Translations under genes and position numbers: made by a program
Source: Ailanthus altissimus
Taxonomy: Eukaryota > Streptophyta > Magnoliopsida > Sapindales > Simaroubaceae
Assembly: GCA_946807835.1 (NCBI GenBank)
Contig: OX327712.1
Coordinates: forward strand, 17,440,001 to 17,504,000
Reading direction: 5' to 3'
DNA: 64,000 nucleotides
The notes under the pieces: generated by a model
Told to the model about the DNA's origin: nothing
Seen by the model: the letters and a program-made list of their open reading frames with translations, nothing else
The model's database searches: none
Part shown: positions 1 through 8,560 of the stretch, piece after piece
How positions within the stretch are numbered: the first letter of the stretch is position 1
Layout: each line of letters starts with the position of its first letter

Positions 1-470
1 TAGAAGCCACAAAATTGGAGTTGTGAAAATGTATATATAAGATAAGGACATTTTTGTCTATTTTTAAATTATTTAACTATAAAAATTATAAAACTGTATA
101 TTTGGCTAAATTAAAAAAAAATAGCCCATAATTTTTTGTTATTCCAAAAAAAATTCCATAGAAACAAGCAGAAGCATGAATGTATGTATGTATGTATGTA
201 TGTATATATATGTGATGCATGTAAGTCTTAACATATATGTACTTGGTGTAGTCTATGAAATAACAAAACCCCATCAATGGAGAAGATTCTCCCACAGAGG
301 AAAAGAGGTTTTGCTCTTTGCTACTGCTAGCAAAATTGCACCAACTGGTGGCAGAAACCCATTTCTCTATCATTAATACCTCAATTTGTCTCTTATTACC
401 AGAAATCAAAACTCATTTAATTCAACACTTTCTTTTATCTCTCTCTATTCCTATCGCCATCCGTTACTCT
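1..470. other. Intergenic, no gene seen
   Basis: AT-rich DNA upstream of the first IDL gene. The open frames here are short, overlap on both strands and resemble no family I know. The only clear structure is a tetranucleotide microsatellite at about 177-205. Confidence 0.6.
177..205. repeat. (ATGT)n microsatellite
   Basis: Six or so consecutive ATGT/TATG units, running into a short TA stretch. Likely length-polymorphic. Confidence 0.85.
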
Positions 471-622
471 TCAAACTCTGACATTTTCTTCATATTCAGT
501 AGTGCATTGTGATAGCCATTGAGATGACTTGGCCTGCTTTTTTTCCTCCAAATTATCGAACCCCTATGACCCAGAGCCAATCTCTCTTTTGACTTCCTAA
601 AATGTGCAACAACCAACATTTG

Positions 623-644
623 TATATATATATATATATATATA
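623..644. repeat. (TA)11 in the upstream region of IDL copy 1
   Basis: A run of TA dinucleotides ends about 70 bp before the IDL ATG at 715. Copy 2 has only a short, imperfect TATATATG at the matching place, so the run expanded after the duplication or shrank in copy 2. It lies where a core promoter or 5' UTR would be. Confidence 0.8.
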
Positions 645-714
645 CAATAACCAAAACTCAAAACACAAAGACCAAAACAACCCATATTGGATATCTTTTA
701 ACTTCTTCTCCTCC

Positions 715-984
715 ATGGCTCTAAAACACCTAATGATCATTTTTCTCTTGTTCCTCTCCCTTTTCCTTTTCCCAGCTGCTACTTGCAATGCAGCAATATA
801 TAGATGGCGTGGTTTAGGCCTTGACAGCAAAAGCAAGCCTCACAAGGGTGCTTTTATGGTGACAGCTTCCAGTTTCCTCCCAAAAGGCATCACAATTCCA
901 CCTTCAGGGCCATCTGGGAGACACAACAAGGACAGTCAAGGCGTCGCTCCAATCAGCTCAGCCAAGGATGGTGATAGAGACTAG
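715..984 (+). CDS. IDL: IDA-like secreted peptide precursor (copy 1)
   Basis: Encodes an 89-residue secreted prepropeptide of the INFLORESCENCE DEFICIENT IN ABSCISSION family. In that family the processed peptide is sensed outside the cell by HAESA-type receptor kinases and controls cell separation and stress responses. Residues 1-26 form a strong signal peptide: a Lys-His N-terminus, a Leu/Phe/Ile core, then AATCNA. A variable linker follows. The conserved C-terminal core IPPSGPSGRHN lies at residues 61-71, preceded by FLPKG, which matches the family PIPPSxPSxRHN motif. The start at 715 is chosen because the signal peptide begins there; an upstream in-frame ATG would add a Tyr/Ile-rich microsatellite translation. 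Single exon, as usual for the family. The Gly in place of the IDA Ala/Lys suggests an IDL-type rather than IDA-type member. A damaged tandem copy lies 1.5 kb downstream. Confidence 0.88.
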   Translation: MALKHLMIIFLLFLSLFLFPAATCNAAIYRWRGLGLDSKSKPHKGAFMVTASSFLPKGITIPPSGPSGRHNKDSQGVAPISSAKDGDRD

Positions 985-2110
985 CCATTACTCTGAACAT
1001 AGACCCCGTATAGAAGAGAATTTAAGCAAATTAAAGTTGTTGGTCGTCTGTGTTTGAGCTTCTTTGGCTAGTAAGCTTTGGTGTTGCATGCAAATATGTT
1101 AAACTAATTGTGTAAAGGAAGACATGATCTTCTGTTAATCCTTTTTAGTTTGTGCTTCCTTTTTATTTTCTTTTCTTGGCCATCATTTGATTCTGTTCAA
1201 GCTTTCACTTTTCAGTCTTTTGAATTCAAAGAATTGCACTTCTAATTAAAATTTTATCTCGGTTCACCAAAAGAACAGAACATTTCAATGATTTCTGACT
1301 ATGTAAGCAGATACTTTACCATTACTGGGTACTCAAGTCATTATTTACATATTAAAGTTCAAACAAACCATCACCGTGATAATAATAATTGAATCTTACG
1401 TGCATTTGACATCCATTGAAACTCAAGCACTCAGCAGCTAGCTCCAGTAATGTTATAATTTGTGTTGAATCTGATGCAGTACCGTCTGCAAGATCTGACT
1501 ACACAAAGGAGAAATCGACCCACCTCCTCGAATGAAGGAGGTGGGTAATTAAGGCATGGTACCCATCATTTTGCTACTCAAGTAGTGGGAACTGCTATAA
1601 TATCACAACTTAGTTTTTGACATAAGTTAATTAATTCAATTAATAAATTCTTTTTTTTAAGATGATAGAAGAGGTTTTAAGATCAAATTTGCACTCAAAT
1701 TAGTCGGGTTAATATTTCTTTAATCTTTTATTTTATTTGAATAGATGCTCTCAAACCTTGATGTCCCTATAATGGGAAGAGGAAAAGCTGAATTCATTTT
1801 CAACCTGTCCATGAATGAGAAGTAATTTTTAGTGCACACAAAATTGAATAATATTTTAGAAATCTTTTCATTGAATAAAGAGTCATGTCATGTATTAATT
1901 ATAAGTTAATATCTCATTTCTCCCTAATTTTCAATAATACTTTCCCTTCCATGGGAGTTACATTACAAAATAAAGGCTGAGGATCTCTATCAAGTGCAGT
2001 TGGACATTGACTCTTTGATCATGAATAATGCAATAACTTTTAGGAGGAAATGGTTATTGTCTATTAATTATGAAATAACAAATGAAATAAATATACTTTT
2101 AACAATAGGG
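985..2110. other. 3' flank of IDL copy 1 and spacer between the copies
   Basis: No gene is seen. Bases about 1744-1950 have a recognisable counterpart at about 8375-8545, beyond the Copia insertion. Shared blocks include TTTAGTGCACACAAAAT and CATGTCATGTATTAATTA. This shows the tandem duplication included 3' flanking DNA. Confidence 0.7.
1518..1546. repeat. Perfect 11-bp hairpin
   Basis: ACCCACCTCCT, a 7-nt loop, then AGGAGGTGGGT. It stands out because it is GC-rich inside AT-rich DNA. No function is assigned. Confidence 0.8.
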
Positions 2111-2170
2111 CTAAATTCATATCAACCCATTAATATTTGACATAATATTAATGGGTTGATATGAATTTAG
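2111..2170. repeat. Perfect 27-bp inverted repeat, 6-nt loop
   Basis: Arms 2111-2137 and 2144-2170 are exact reverse complements, with loop TGACAT. The arm starts CTAAATTCATATCAACCC. It lies about 260 bp upstream of IDL copy 2, and no counterpart is seen upstream of copy 1. It could be a MITE derivative or a recent palindromic duplication. Confidence 0.95.
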
Positions 2171-2431
2171 ATAATATTATTCATCCCAAAAACTAGTTAT
2201 AAAATTTCATTTGTCCCAAGTGCAGAGTGGTATTCTGAACGACTAGCCTTTTTGCAGTTGCTCTTTCTCTCAAAATTAATCAAAACCCAAATGAGCAAAA
2301 AGCCAATCTCTCTTTTCAGTTTATAAAATATGCAACAAAGATCCGTATATATGTAACAGCCAAAGCTCAAAACATAAAAAATTAAAACAACCCAATACCC
2401 ATATTGAATAGCTTGTAATTTCCTCTGCATC

Positions 2432-2692
2432 ATGGCTCTGAAAAACATAATGATAAATTTCTCTTGTTCCTTCCCCTTTTGCTTCTTGCAGCTGCTACCT
2501 GCAATGCAGCAATGTATAGGTGCCATGGTCAAGGCCTTGACAGCAAAAGCAAGCATCAAAAGTATGCTTCCAGTTGCCTCGCAAAAGGCACCCCAAATTT
2601 CACCTTCAGGGTCATCCCCGAGACACAATCTGCAACCCCAAGGCGACGCTCCATTCGGCTTGGCCATTAATATTAATGGTGTTGAAGCCTAG
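2432..2692 (+). pseudogene. IDA-like peptide precursor, frameshifted tandem copy
   Basis: Tandem duplicate of the IDL gene at 715-984, with similar promoter sequence (from about 2220) and 3' flank. Compared with copy 1 it has a 1-nt deletion within the signal-peptide region near 2460, a roughly 15-nt in-frame loss in the linker, and a 1-nt insertion just before the peptide motif near 2600. The two shifts cancel. An 86-codon frame therefore still runs from the ATG to the C-terminal motif ISPSGSSPRHN (family core IPPSGPSGRHN), with two proline positions changed to Ser. The middle is out of frame, so the N-terminal hydrophobic stretch is altered but still present. The TAG stop at 2690-2692 is part of the Copia target-site duplication. 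It may be a pseudogene or a rewired but translatable peptide gene; I favour pseudogene. Confidence 0.7.
2688..2692. repeat. Copia target-site duplication (left)
   Basis: CCTAG directly before the 5' LTR, repeated at 8329-8333 after the 3' LTR. It contains the TAG stop codon of IDL copy 2. Confidence 0.95.
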
Positions 2693-3445
2693 TGTGGAAT
2701 TTGTGATCCAAAATCATGTTTATGATGTTGGTAATGTTTGGAACAAATTCGGGAACATGTCGGAATTATTTTGGAGCCGGAAGCATGTGTGGAAGAGGTG
2801 GAATTCTAATGGAACAGTAGAAAAAATTGCAGAAGAAAACAGAAAAAAATTCCCAGGTGTGGGCGCCGCGGCGCAGGAAGCGCTGACGGCGGCATTGGTT
2901 CCAGAATGTCAGCGCCGCGGCGCTGGATCTCAATGCTGCGGCGCTGCACTGTTCACGGGTCAGCGCCGCGGCGCTGGATCTCAATGCCGCGGCGCTGCAC
3001 TGTTCACGGTCACTGTTCACTGTTACTGTTCACTGTTCACAATATGAAAATTCCGAATTTAGGCTTTTCCTTTCCGTTTTTTGTGGGTATTTTGGACTTC
3101 ATATAAATACCTCATTATGCCTAGGGTTATGTGATATGTGAAACACTCTCAAAACTCTTTAGAACAAACCCTAGAGCTCCAAAATTCAATTTATCATTCC
3201 TTGATCTTGTATGATAAATTCTCTTGTAATCAACCTAAGAATAAGAGAGACTTGGATCCTTGATCCATCGTGGACGTAAGCAATTTGCTGAACCACGTAT
3301 TTTGTGTCTTGGTATGGTATATTTCTACTTTTCTCTATTGTCAATACTTAGCTCTACAATTTAGCTTGTTGTTCTTGCTTGGATTGTTTTAAACTACTTC
3401 ATTGCTTGTATTCTCTACGTATTCCGCTGCGTGTTCATCTCTACA
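2693..3445 (+). repeat. Copia 5' LTR
   Basis: 753 bp, TGTGGAATTTG to CATCTCTACA. U3 carries two 51-bp GC-rich repeats and several CTGTTCAC motifs. CATATAAATAC near 3100 is a good TATA box, so transcription probably starts soon after. Confidence 0.96.
2908..3009 (+). repeat. Two 51-bp tandem repeats in U3 with CG palindromes
   Basis: Units 2908-2958 and 2959-3009 differ at about one base. Each starts with the perfect 14-bp palindrome AGCGCCGCGGCGCT and ends CACTGTTCACGG. A related GCGCCGCGGCGC lies just upstream near 2866. The same array is at 7791-7892 in the 3' LTR. These are the most CpG-dense bases in the neighbourhood. Confidence 0.95.
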
Positions 3446-3448
3446 AAT

Positions 3449-3460
3449 TGGTATCAGAGC
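3449..3460 (+). other. Primer-binding site (tRNA-iMet)
   Basis: TGGTATCAGAGC starts 4 bp after the 5' LTR. It is complementary to the 3' end of plant initiator methionine tRNA and would prime minus-strand DNA synthesis. Confidence 0.92.
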
Positions 3461-3495
3461 TATTATTGGTTGTCTAAGTTTGTTATTGGTTGAAC

Positions 3496-6400
3496 ATGGC
3501 ACCACATAAGCATGAAGTAGAGAAATTTACAGGGCATAATGATTTCAACTTATGGAAACTTAAGATGATGGCTTTGTTAGAGAGTCAAGGACTAGAATTA
3601 GCCCTTGAGGAACCCTCTAGTACTAGTGATAAGTCTTCAACATCTAAGTTAGACATGGATCTTGAAACCATTAATAGAAAAGCCCGGAGTGAAATTATTT
3701 TGAGTTTGGGTGATGAAGTTTTGAGGGAAGTGGGTGCAGAAAAATCAGCACTTGGTTTGTGGAAAAGACTTGATGAGTTATATATGACTAAGTCTCTTGC
3801 AAACCGGTTGTATCTCAAGAAGAATTTGTTTGGGTTGTCTTTGGTTGAGGGTGGTTCACTAAATGAACACATTGATTCCTTCAATAAGGCTGTCATTGAT
3901 TTGGAGACGGTTGATGTCAAAATCAGTGACGAAGACAAAGCAATTCTGTTATTGAGTTCACTTCCTAAAAGCTATGAACATTTTGTTGATACTCTTCTAT
4001 ATGGAAGGGAGTCATTGACAATGAAGGATGTTAGAGCAGCCTTAAACTCAAAGGTGTTAGTTAAGAAGTCAGAACAACAACAACAAAATTCTGCAACTGT
4101 ACTTGTTGCGAGGGGGAGAGCTGAGAGTAGAGAATCTAAAGTGAGAAATTCTTCAAGATCAAAATCGAGGGGCAAATCCAAGAAGTGTTACTTCTGCAAG
4201 AAAGAAGGTCATTTCAGAAGGGATTGTCCGGAAAGGAAAGCTAAGTATCAAGGGAAGAGACCTGAAGCAGATGCAGCTATAGTCTATGAAGAAGATTATG
4301 AAGTTGCAGAAACATTGGTTGCCTCGAATGGACAGAACACCGGTGAGTGGATTCTTGACTCCGGATGTACTTTCCATATGTGTCCTAATAAAGCTTTGTT
4401 CACTAGCTATCAGTCCATTAATGGTTGTAAGGTATTAATGGGCAACAATATGGCTTGTCAAGTCATTGGGATGGGTAGTATTAGGCTGAAACTACATGAT
4501 GGGAGTGTGAGAGAGTTGTTAGATGTGAGGCATGTACCTGATCTTAAAAGAAATTTAATTTCTTTAGGCATGCTTGATCAATCCGGTTGCACATTCAAGG
4601 GTGAGAGTGGTACATTGAAAGTGATTAAGGGTTCAATGGTTGTAATGAGAGGTGAGCGTAAACACGGGTTGTATGTGTTGAGTGGAGAGGCTGTTATTGG
4701 TTCTGCATCTTTCTCTGTTGATAATGAGAATATGCAAACCAAGTTATGGCATTTGAGGTTAGGGCACTTGGGTGAGAGAGGCCTTAAGGAGTTGTATGAT
4801 CAAGGTGTATTTGGCAAAGGAAAGATTCAGCCAATGGGGTTTTGTGAACATTGTGTACTTGGGAAAGCTCATAGAGTTAAGTTTAACACGGGTGAACACA
4901 ACACCAAGGGCACTTTGGATTACATACATTCTGACCTTTGGGGTCCTGCTCAAACTGTCACTCATGGTGGTGCACGGTATTTTCTGTCATTCATTGATGA
5001 TTATTCAAGGAAGTTGTGGGTTTATGTGTTGAAGAGCAAAGAGCAGGTGTTTGATACATTTCAGAAATGGAAAGCACTTGTGGAGAATCAAACGGGTAAG
5101 AAAATCAAAAGACTTAGGACGGATAATGGTCTTGAGTTTTGTAATACTGAGTTTGATAAGTTTTGTGCTAAGTATGGTATTGCAAGGCATAAAACGGTGC
5201 GGTACACACCACAACAGAATGGACTTGCAGAAAGGATGAACCGAACTTTACTTGAAAGGGTAAGGTGCATGCTAACCAATGCCGGATTGTCTAAGGCATT
5301 TTGGGGGGAGGCGGTAGTAACTGCAGCTTACTTGATAAACCGAAGTCCTTCTTCAGCTATTGGCTTTATGACACCAGAACAGAAATGGTCTGGAGGCACT
5401 CCAAAATATGATCACTTGAGGGTATTTGGATGCCCTGCATTTGTACACATCAAGCAAGGCAAACTAGAACCAAGAGCCTTGAAGGGGATATTCATTGGAT
5501 ATCCAGAAGGTGTTAAGGGATACAAGGTGTGGTGTACTGATCTTAATCCGCACAAGAGTATCATTAGTAGGGATGTGACGTTCAATGAATCTACATTGTT
5601 GGAAACCAATTCGGATTCAGTTTTGAAGAAGCCTGAAGATGTGCCAAGTTCAGTTTCTGAATCTGAAACTGAACATCATGAGGTGGAACACGATTTGAGA
5701 CCTGACATTCCTATAGGTCAGCACTTCAATGATGATGCACATGAAGAACAAGAACCTGAAAATTTCTCTAAAACAGCACCATTGCAGTCTAGTACTCCTG
5801 AAGCTGAACTTGAAGAGTACCAGTTGGCTAGAGATAGACAAAGGAGAGTTGTTCGACCACCGAGCAGGTATGCACATGCTGATTTGATAGCTTATGCGTT
5901 TAACACTGCTTACACTATAGAATATGATGAACCAAAATCATATGTTGAAGCTATTGAGAGTGTAAATTGTGTTAAATGGCAACAAGCTATGGAAGAAGAG
6001 ATCACTTCTCTTAATAAGAATCATACCTGGAAATTGGTGGTGAAACCAAAGAACAAGAGGTTAGTTGGCTGTAAATGGGTTTACAAGGTTAAGGAGGGGG
6101 TTCCGGGTGTTGAGCCTACAAAGTTCAAGGCTAGGCTTGTTGCACAGGGCTTCACACAAAAAGAAGGGGTTGATTTCCATGAAATCTTTTCTCCTGTTGT
6201 AAAACACTCATCAATTCGCATTTTATTATCCATGTGTGTAAATCTGAATTTACATCTTGAACAAATGGATGTAAAGACAGCTTTCCTTCATGGTGAACTT
6301 GAAGAAGAGCTATACATGGCACAACCGAAAGGTTTTGAAGAACCGGGCAAAGAAGATTATGCTTGTTTGCTAAAGAAGTCTTTATATGGGCTGAAGCAAT

Positions 6401-7500
6401 CTCCAAGACAATGGTATAGGAGATTTGATGATTTTATGCTGCATTGTGGCTTCACAAGGAGCAAGTATGATGGATGTGTGTACTTCAAAGCATTGAATAA
6501 CAGTAAGCGTATGTATCTCCTTCTATATGTTGATGATATGTTAATTGCATGTGAGGATATGGAAGAAATACATAAGCTGAAAAATCAGTTGGGTGGTGAG
6601 TTTGAAATGAAAGATTTGGGGTCAGCCAAAAGAATTTTGGGTATGGATATAGTGAGAGGCAGTGATGTTATTTTCTTGTCTCAACAACGGTATATACTCA
6701 AGGTTCTTGATAGGTTCAGAATGAGGGATGCCAAAGTTGTGTCGACTCCATTGGCAATGCATTTCAAACTGTCGGCATCTCAATCACCACAAATTGAAGA
6801 AGAAAAATTGCATATGCTTAAGGTACCATATGCTAGTGCTGTTGGTTCTATAATGTATGCTATGGTTTGCACAAGGCCGGATATAGCACAAGCGGTGAGT
6901 GTTGTAAGTAGATACATGGCTAATCCTGGAAAGGAGCATTGGATGGCCGTGAAATGGATACTTAGGTATCTAAAGGGGACGTCACATTATGGTTTGCTAT
7001 TCAGAAGGGTTGGCACAGGTGATGAAATGGTGAAGGGTTACGTGGACTCAGATTACGCAGGTGACTTGGACAATAGAAGGTCTTTATCTGGGTATATCTT
7101 CACGGTGTTTGGATGTAGCGTATGCTGGAAATCAGTATTGCAGCATGTTGTAGCACTATCAACTACCGAAGCCGAGTATATAGCCTTAGGAGAAGCAATT
7201 AAGGAGGCTATATGGTTGAAAGGTATATGTGCTGAACTTTTGGCTATGGATGAAGTTAATACTTCAGTACATTGTGATAGCCAAAGTGCCATACATCTAA
7301 GCAAACATCAGGTGTTTCATGAAAGATCAAAACACATTGATGTTAGGATGCATTTCATTCGGGATACTGTGCAGAGTGGCATTATTAGTCTGTGTAAAAT
7401 TCCGACGTCGGAGAATCCTGCTGATATGTTGACTAAGCCGCTGCCCTCAGTTAAGTTCAAGTTGTGTATGGACTTAACTGGAATCACAACTTACAATTAA
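3496..7500 (+). CDS. Copia Gag-Pol polyprotein
   Basis: One uninterrupted frame of 1,334 codons from the ATG at 3496; an earlier TTG is less likely. Domains in order are: Gag with a CCHC zinc knuckle (CYFCKKEGHFRRDC, about residue 231); aspartic protease with DSG at about 288; a GAG-pre-integrase segment with HLRLGH; integrase with SDLWGP, TDNG and PQQNGLAERMNRT; reverse transcriptase with KARLVAQGFTQ and YVDD at about 1011; and RNase H with DSDYAGD and a terminal ADMLTKPLP. The order INT-RT-RH is the Copia signature. No frameshift or nonsense codon is visible, so it should be translatable. It makes the proteins needed for copying the element through RNA and integrating it. Confidence 0.97.
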   Translation: MAPHKHEVEKFTGHNDFNLWKLKMMALLESQGLELALEEPSSTSDKSSTSKLDMDLETINRKARSEIILSLGDEVLREVGAEKSALGLWKRLDELYMTKSLANRLYLKKNLFGLSLVEGGSLNEHIDSFNKAVIDLETVDVKISDEDKAILLLSSLPKSYEHFVDTLLYGRESLTMKDVRAALNSKVLVKKSEQQQQNSATVLVARGRAESRESKVRNSSRSKSRGKSKKCYFCKKEGHFRRDCPERKAKYQGKRPEADAAIVYEEDYEVAETLVASNGQNTGEWILDSGCTFHMCPNKALFTSYQSINGCKVLMGNNMACQVIGMGSIRLKLHDGSVRELLDVRHVPDLKRNLISLGMLDQSGCTFKGESGTLKVIKGSMVVMRGERKHGLYVLSGEAVIGSASFSVDNENMQTKLWHLRLGHLGERGLKELYDQGVFGKGKIQPMGFCEHCVLGKAHRVKFNTGEHNTKGTLDYIHSDLWGPAQTVTHGGARYFLSFIDDYSRKLWVYVLKSKEQVFDTFQKWKALVENQTGKKIKRLRTDNGLEFCNTEFDKFCAKYGIARHKTVRYTPQQNGLAERMNRTLLERVRCMLTNAGLSKAFWGEAVVTAAYLINRSPSSAIGFMTPEQKWSGGTPKYDHLRVFGCPAFVHIKQGKLEPRALKGIFIGYPEGVKGYKVWCTDLNPHKSIISRDVTFNESTLLETNSDSVLKKPEDVPSSVSESETEHHEVEHDLRPDIPIGQHFNDDAHEEQEPENFSKTAPLQSSTPEAELEEYQLARDRQRRVVRPPSRYAHADLIAYAFNTAYTIEYDEPKSYVEAIESVNCVKWQQAMEEEITSLNKNHTWKLVVKPKNKRLVGCKWVYKVKEGVPGVEPTKFKARLVAQGFTQKEGVDFHEIFSPVVKHSSIRILLSMCVNLNLHLEQMDVKTAFLHGELEEELYMAQPKGFEEPGKEDYACLLKKSLYGLKQSPRQWYRRFDDFMLHCGFTRSKYDGCVYFKALNNSKRMYLLLYVDDMLIACEDMEEIHKLKNQLGGEFEMKDLGSAKRILGMDIVRGSDVIFLSQQRYILKVLDRFRMRDAKVVSTPLAMHFKLSASQSPQIEEEKLHMLKVPYASAVGSIMYAMVCTRPDIAQAVSVVSRYMANPGKEHWMAVKWILRYLKGTSHYGLLFRRVGTGDEMVKGYVDSDYAGDLDNRRSLSGYIFTVFGCSVCWKSVLQHVVALSTTEAEYIALGEAIKEAIWLKGICAELLAMDEVNTSVHCDSQSAIHLSKHQVFHERSKHIDVRMHFIRDTVQSGIISLCKIPTSENPADMLTKPLPSVKFKLCMDLTGITTYN

Positions 7501-7563
7501 GGTTGTGATGTGGAGGATGGATCCTTGGTTGCTCTCTTGGTGTTGTTGGAGTGATTTTGTATC

Positions 7564-7573
7564 AAGGAGGGGA
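7564..7573 (+). other. Polypurine tract
   Basis: AAGGAGGGGA two bases before the 3' LTR, the expected plus-strand primer site. Confidence 0.88.
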
Positions 7574-7575
7574 TT

Positions 7576-8328
7576 TGTGGAATTTGTGATCCAAAATCAT
7601 GTTTATGATGTTGGTAATGTTTGGAACAAATTCGGGAACATGTCGGAATTATTTTGGAGCCGGAAGCATGTGTGGAAGAGGTGGAATTCTAATGGAACAG
7701 TAGAAAAAATTGCAGAAGAAAACAGAAAAAAATTCCCAGGTGTGGGCGCCGCGGCGCAGGAAGCGCTGACGGCGGCATTGGTTCCAGAATGTCAGCGCCG
7801 CGGCGCTGGATCTCAATGCTGCGGCGCTGCACTGTTCACGGGTCAGCGCCGCGGCGCTGGATCTCAATGCCGCGGCGCTGCACTGTTCACGGTCACTGTT
7901 CACTGTTACTGTTCACTGTTCACAATATGAAAATTCCGAATTTAGGCTTTTCCTTTCCGTTTTTTGTGGGTATTTTGGACTTCATATAAATACCTCATTA
8001 TGCCTAGGGTTATGTGATATGTGAAACACTCTCAAAACTCTTTAGAACAAACCCTAGAGCTCCAAAATTCAATTTATCATTCCTTGATCTTGTATGATAA
8101 ATTCTCTTGTAATCAACCTAAGAATAAGAGAGACTTGGATCCTTGATCCATCGTGGACGTAAGCAATTTGCTGAACCACGTATTTTGTGTCTTGGTATGG
8201 TATATTTCTACTTTTCTCTATTGTCAATACTTAGCTCTACAATTTAGCTTGTTGTTCTTGCTTGGATTGTTTTAAACTACTTCATTGCTTGTATTCTCTA
8301 CGTATTCCGCTGCGTGTTCATCTCTACA
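7576..8328 (+). repeat. Copia 3' LTR
   Basis: 753 bp at a constant offset of 4,883 from the 5' LTR, with no visible mismatch. It includes the same 51-bp repeats at 7791-7892. Confidence 0.96.
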
Positions 8329-8560
8329 CCTAGCCATTGCGTTGCCTCTATATAATATACACAGTCACCAGATATAAAAAATCAAGTGAATTCATCTTAA
8401 TAAGCAGAAGAGGAAAAATCTGAATTCATCTTGAAACAGTCCATGGAGAAGTAACAATCTTTAGTGCACACAAAATGAGCAATATTTTAGAAATCTACAT
8501 TAAATAAACTGCATGTCATGTATTAATTACAAGTCCCTAATTTTGAATAACAACTGCGAT
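8329..8560 (+). other. Right TSD and 3' flank of IDL copy 2
   Basis: Starts with CCTAG, then CCATTGCG, which matches the TAGCCATTAC after the stop of IDL copy 1. Bases about 8375-8545 align with 1744-1950. This is the 3' flank cut off from its gene by the Copia element. Confidence 0.75.

Larger units (their letters stand above)
2693..8328 (+). mobile_element. Complete Ty1/Copia LTR retrotransposon
   Basis: A 5,636-bp element with all parts: 753-bp LTRs (2693-3445 and 7576-8328) starting TG and ending CA, a tRNA-iMet-type primer site (3449-3460), one open gag-pol frame, a polypurine tract (7564-7573) and a 5-bp CCTAG target duplication. I saw no difference between the two LTRs on reading them side by side, and the polyprotein has no stop. 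Both imply a very recent insertion and possible autonomy. Integrase and reverse-transcriptase residues resemble the Tork/Tnt1 lineage; the lineage is inferred, not tested. Confidence 0.97.

Noticed and set aside
2574..3047. 157-codon frame running from IDL copy 2 into the Copia LTR
   Set aside because: It crosses the LTR boundary out of the IDL frame and translates GC-rich LTR repeats; the same LTR part recurs at the 3' LTR.
3490..3495. Upstream TTG start of the Copia polyprotein
   Set aside because: The ATG at 3496 in the same frame is the normal start, and plant Copia elements start with ATG.
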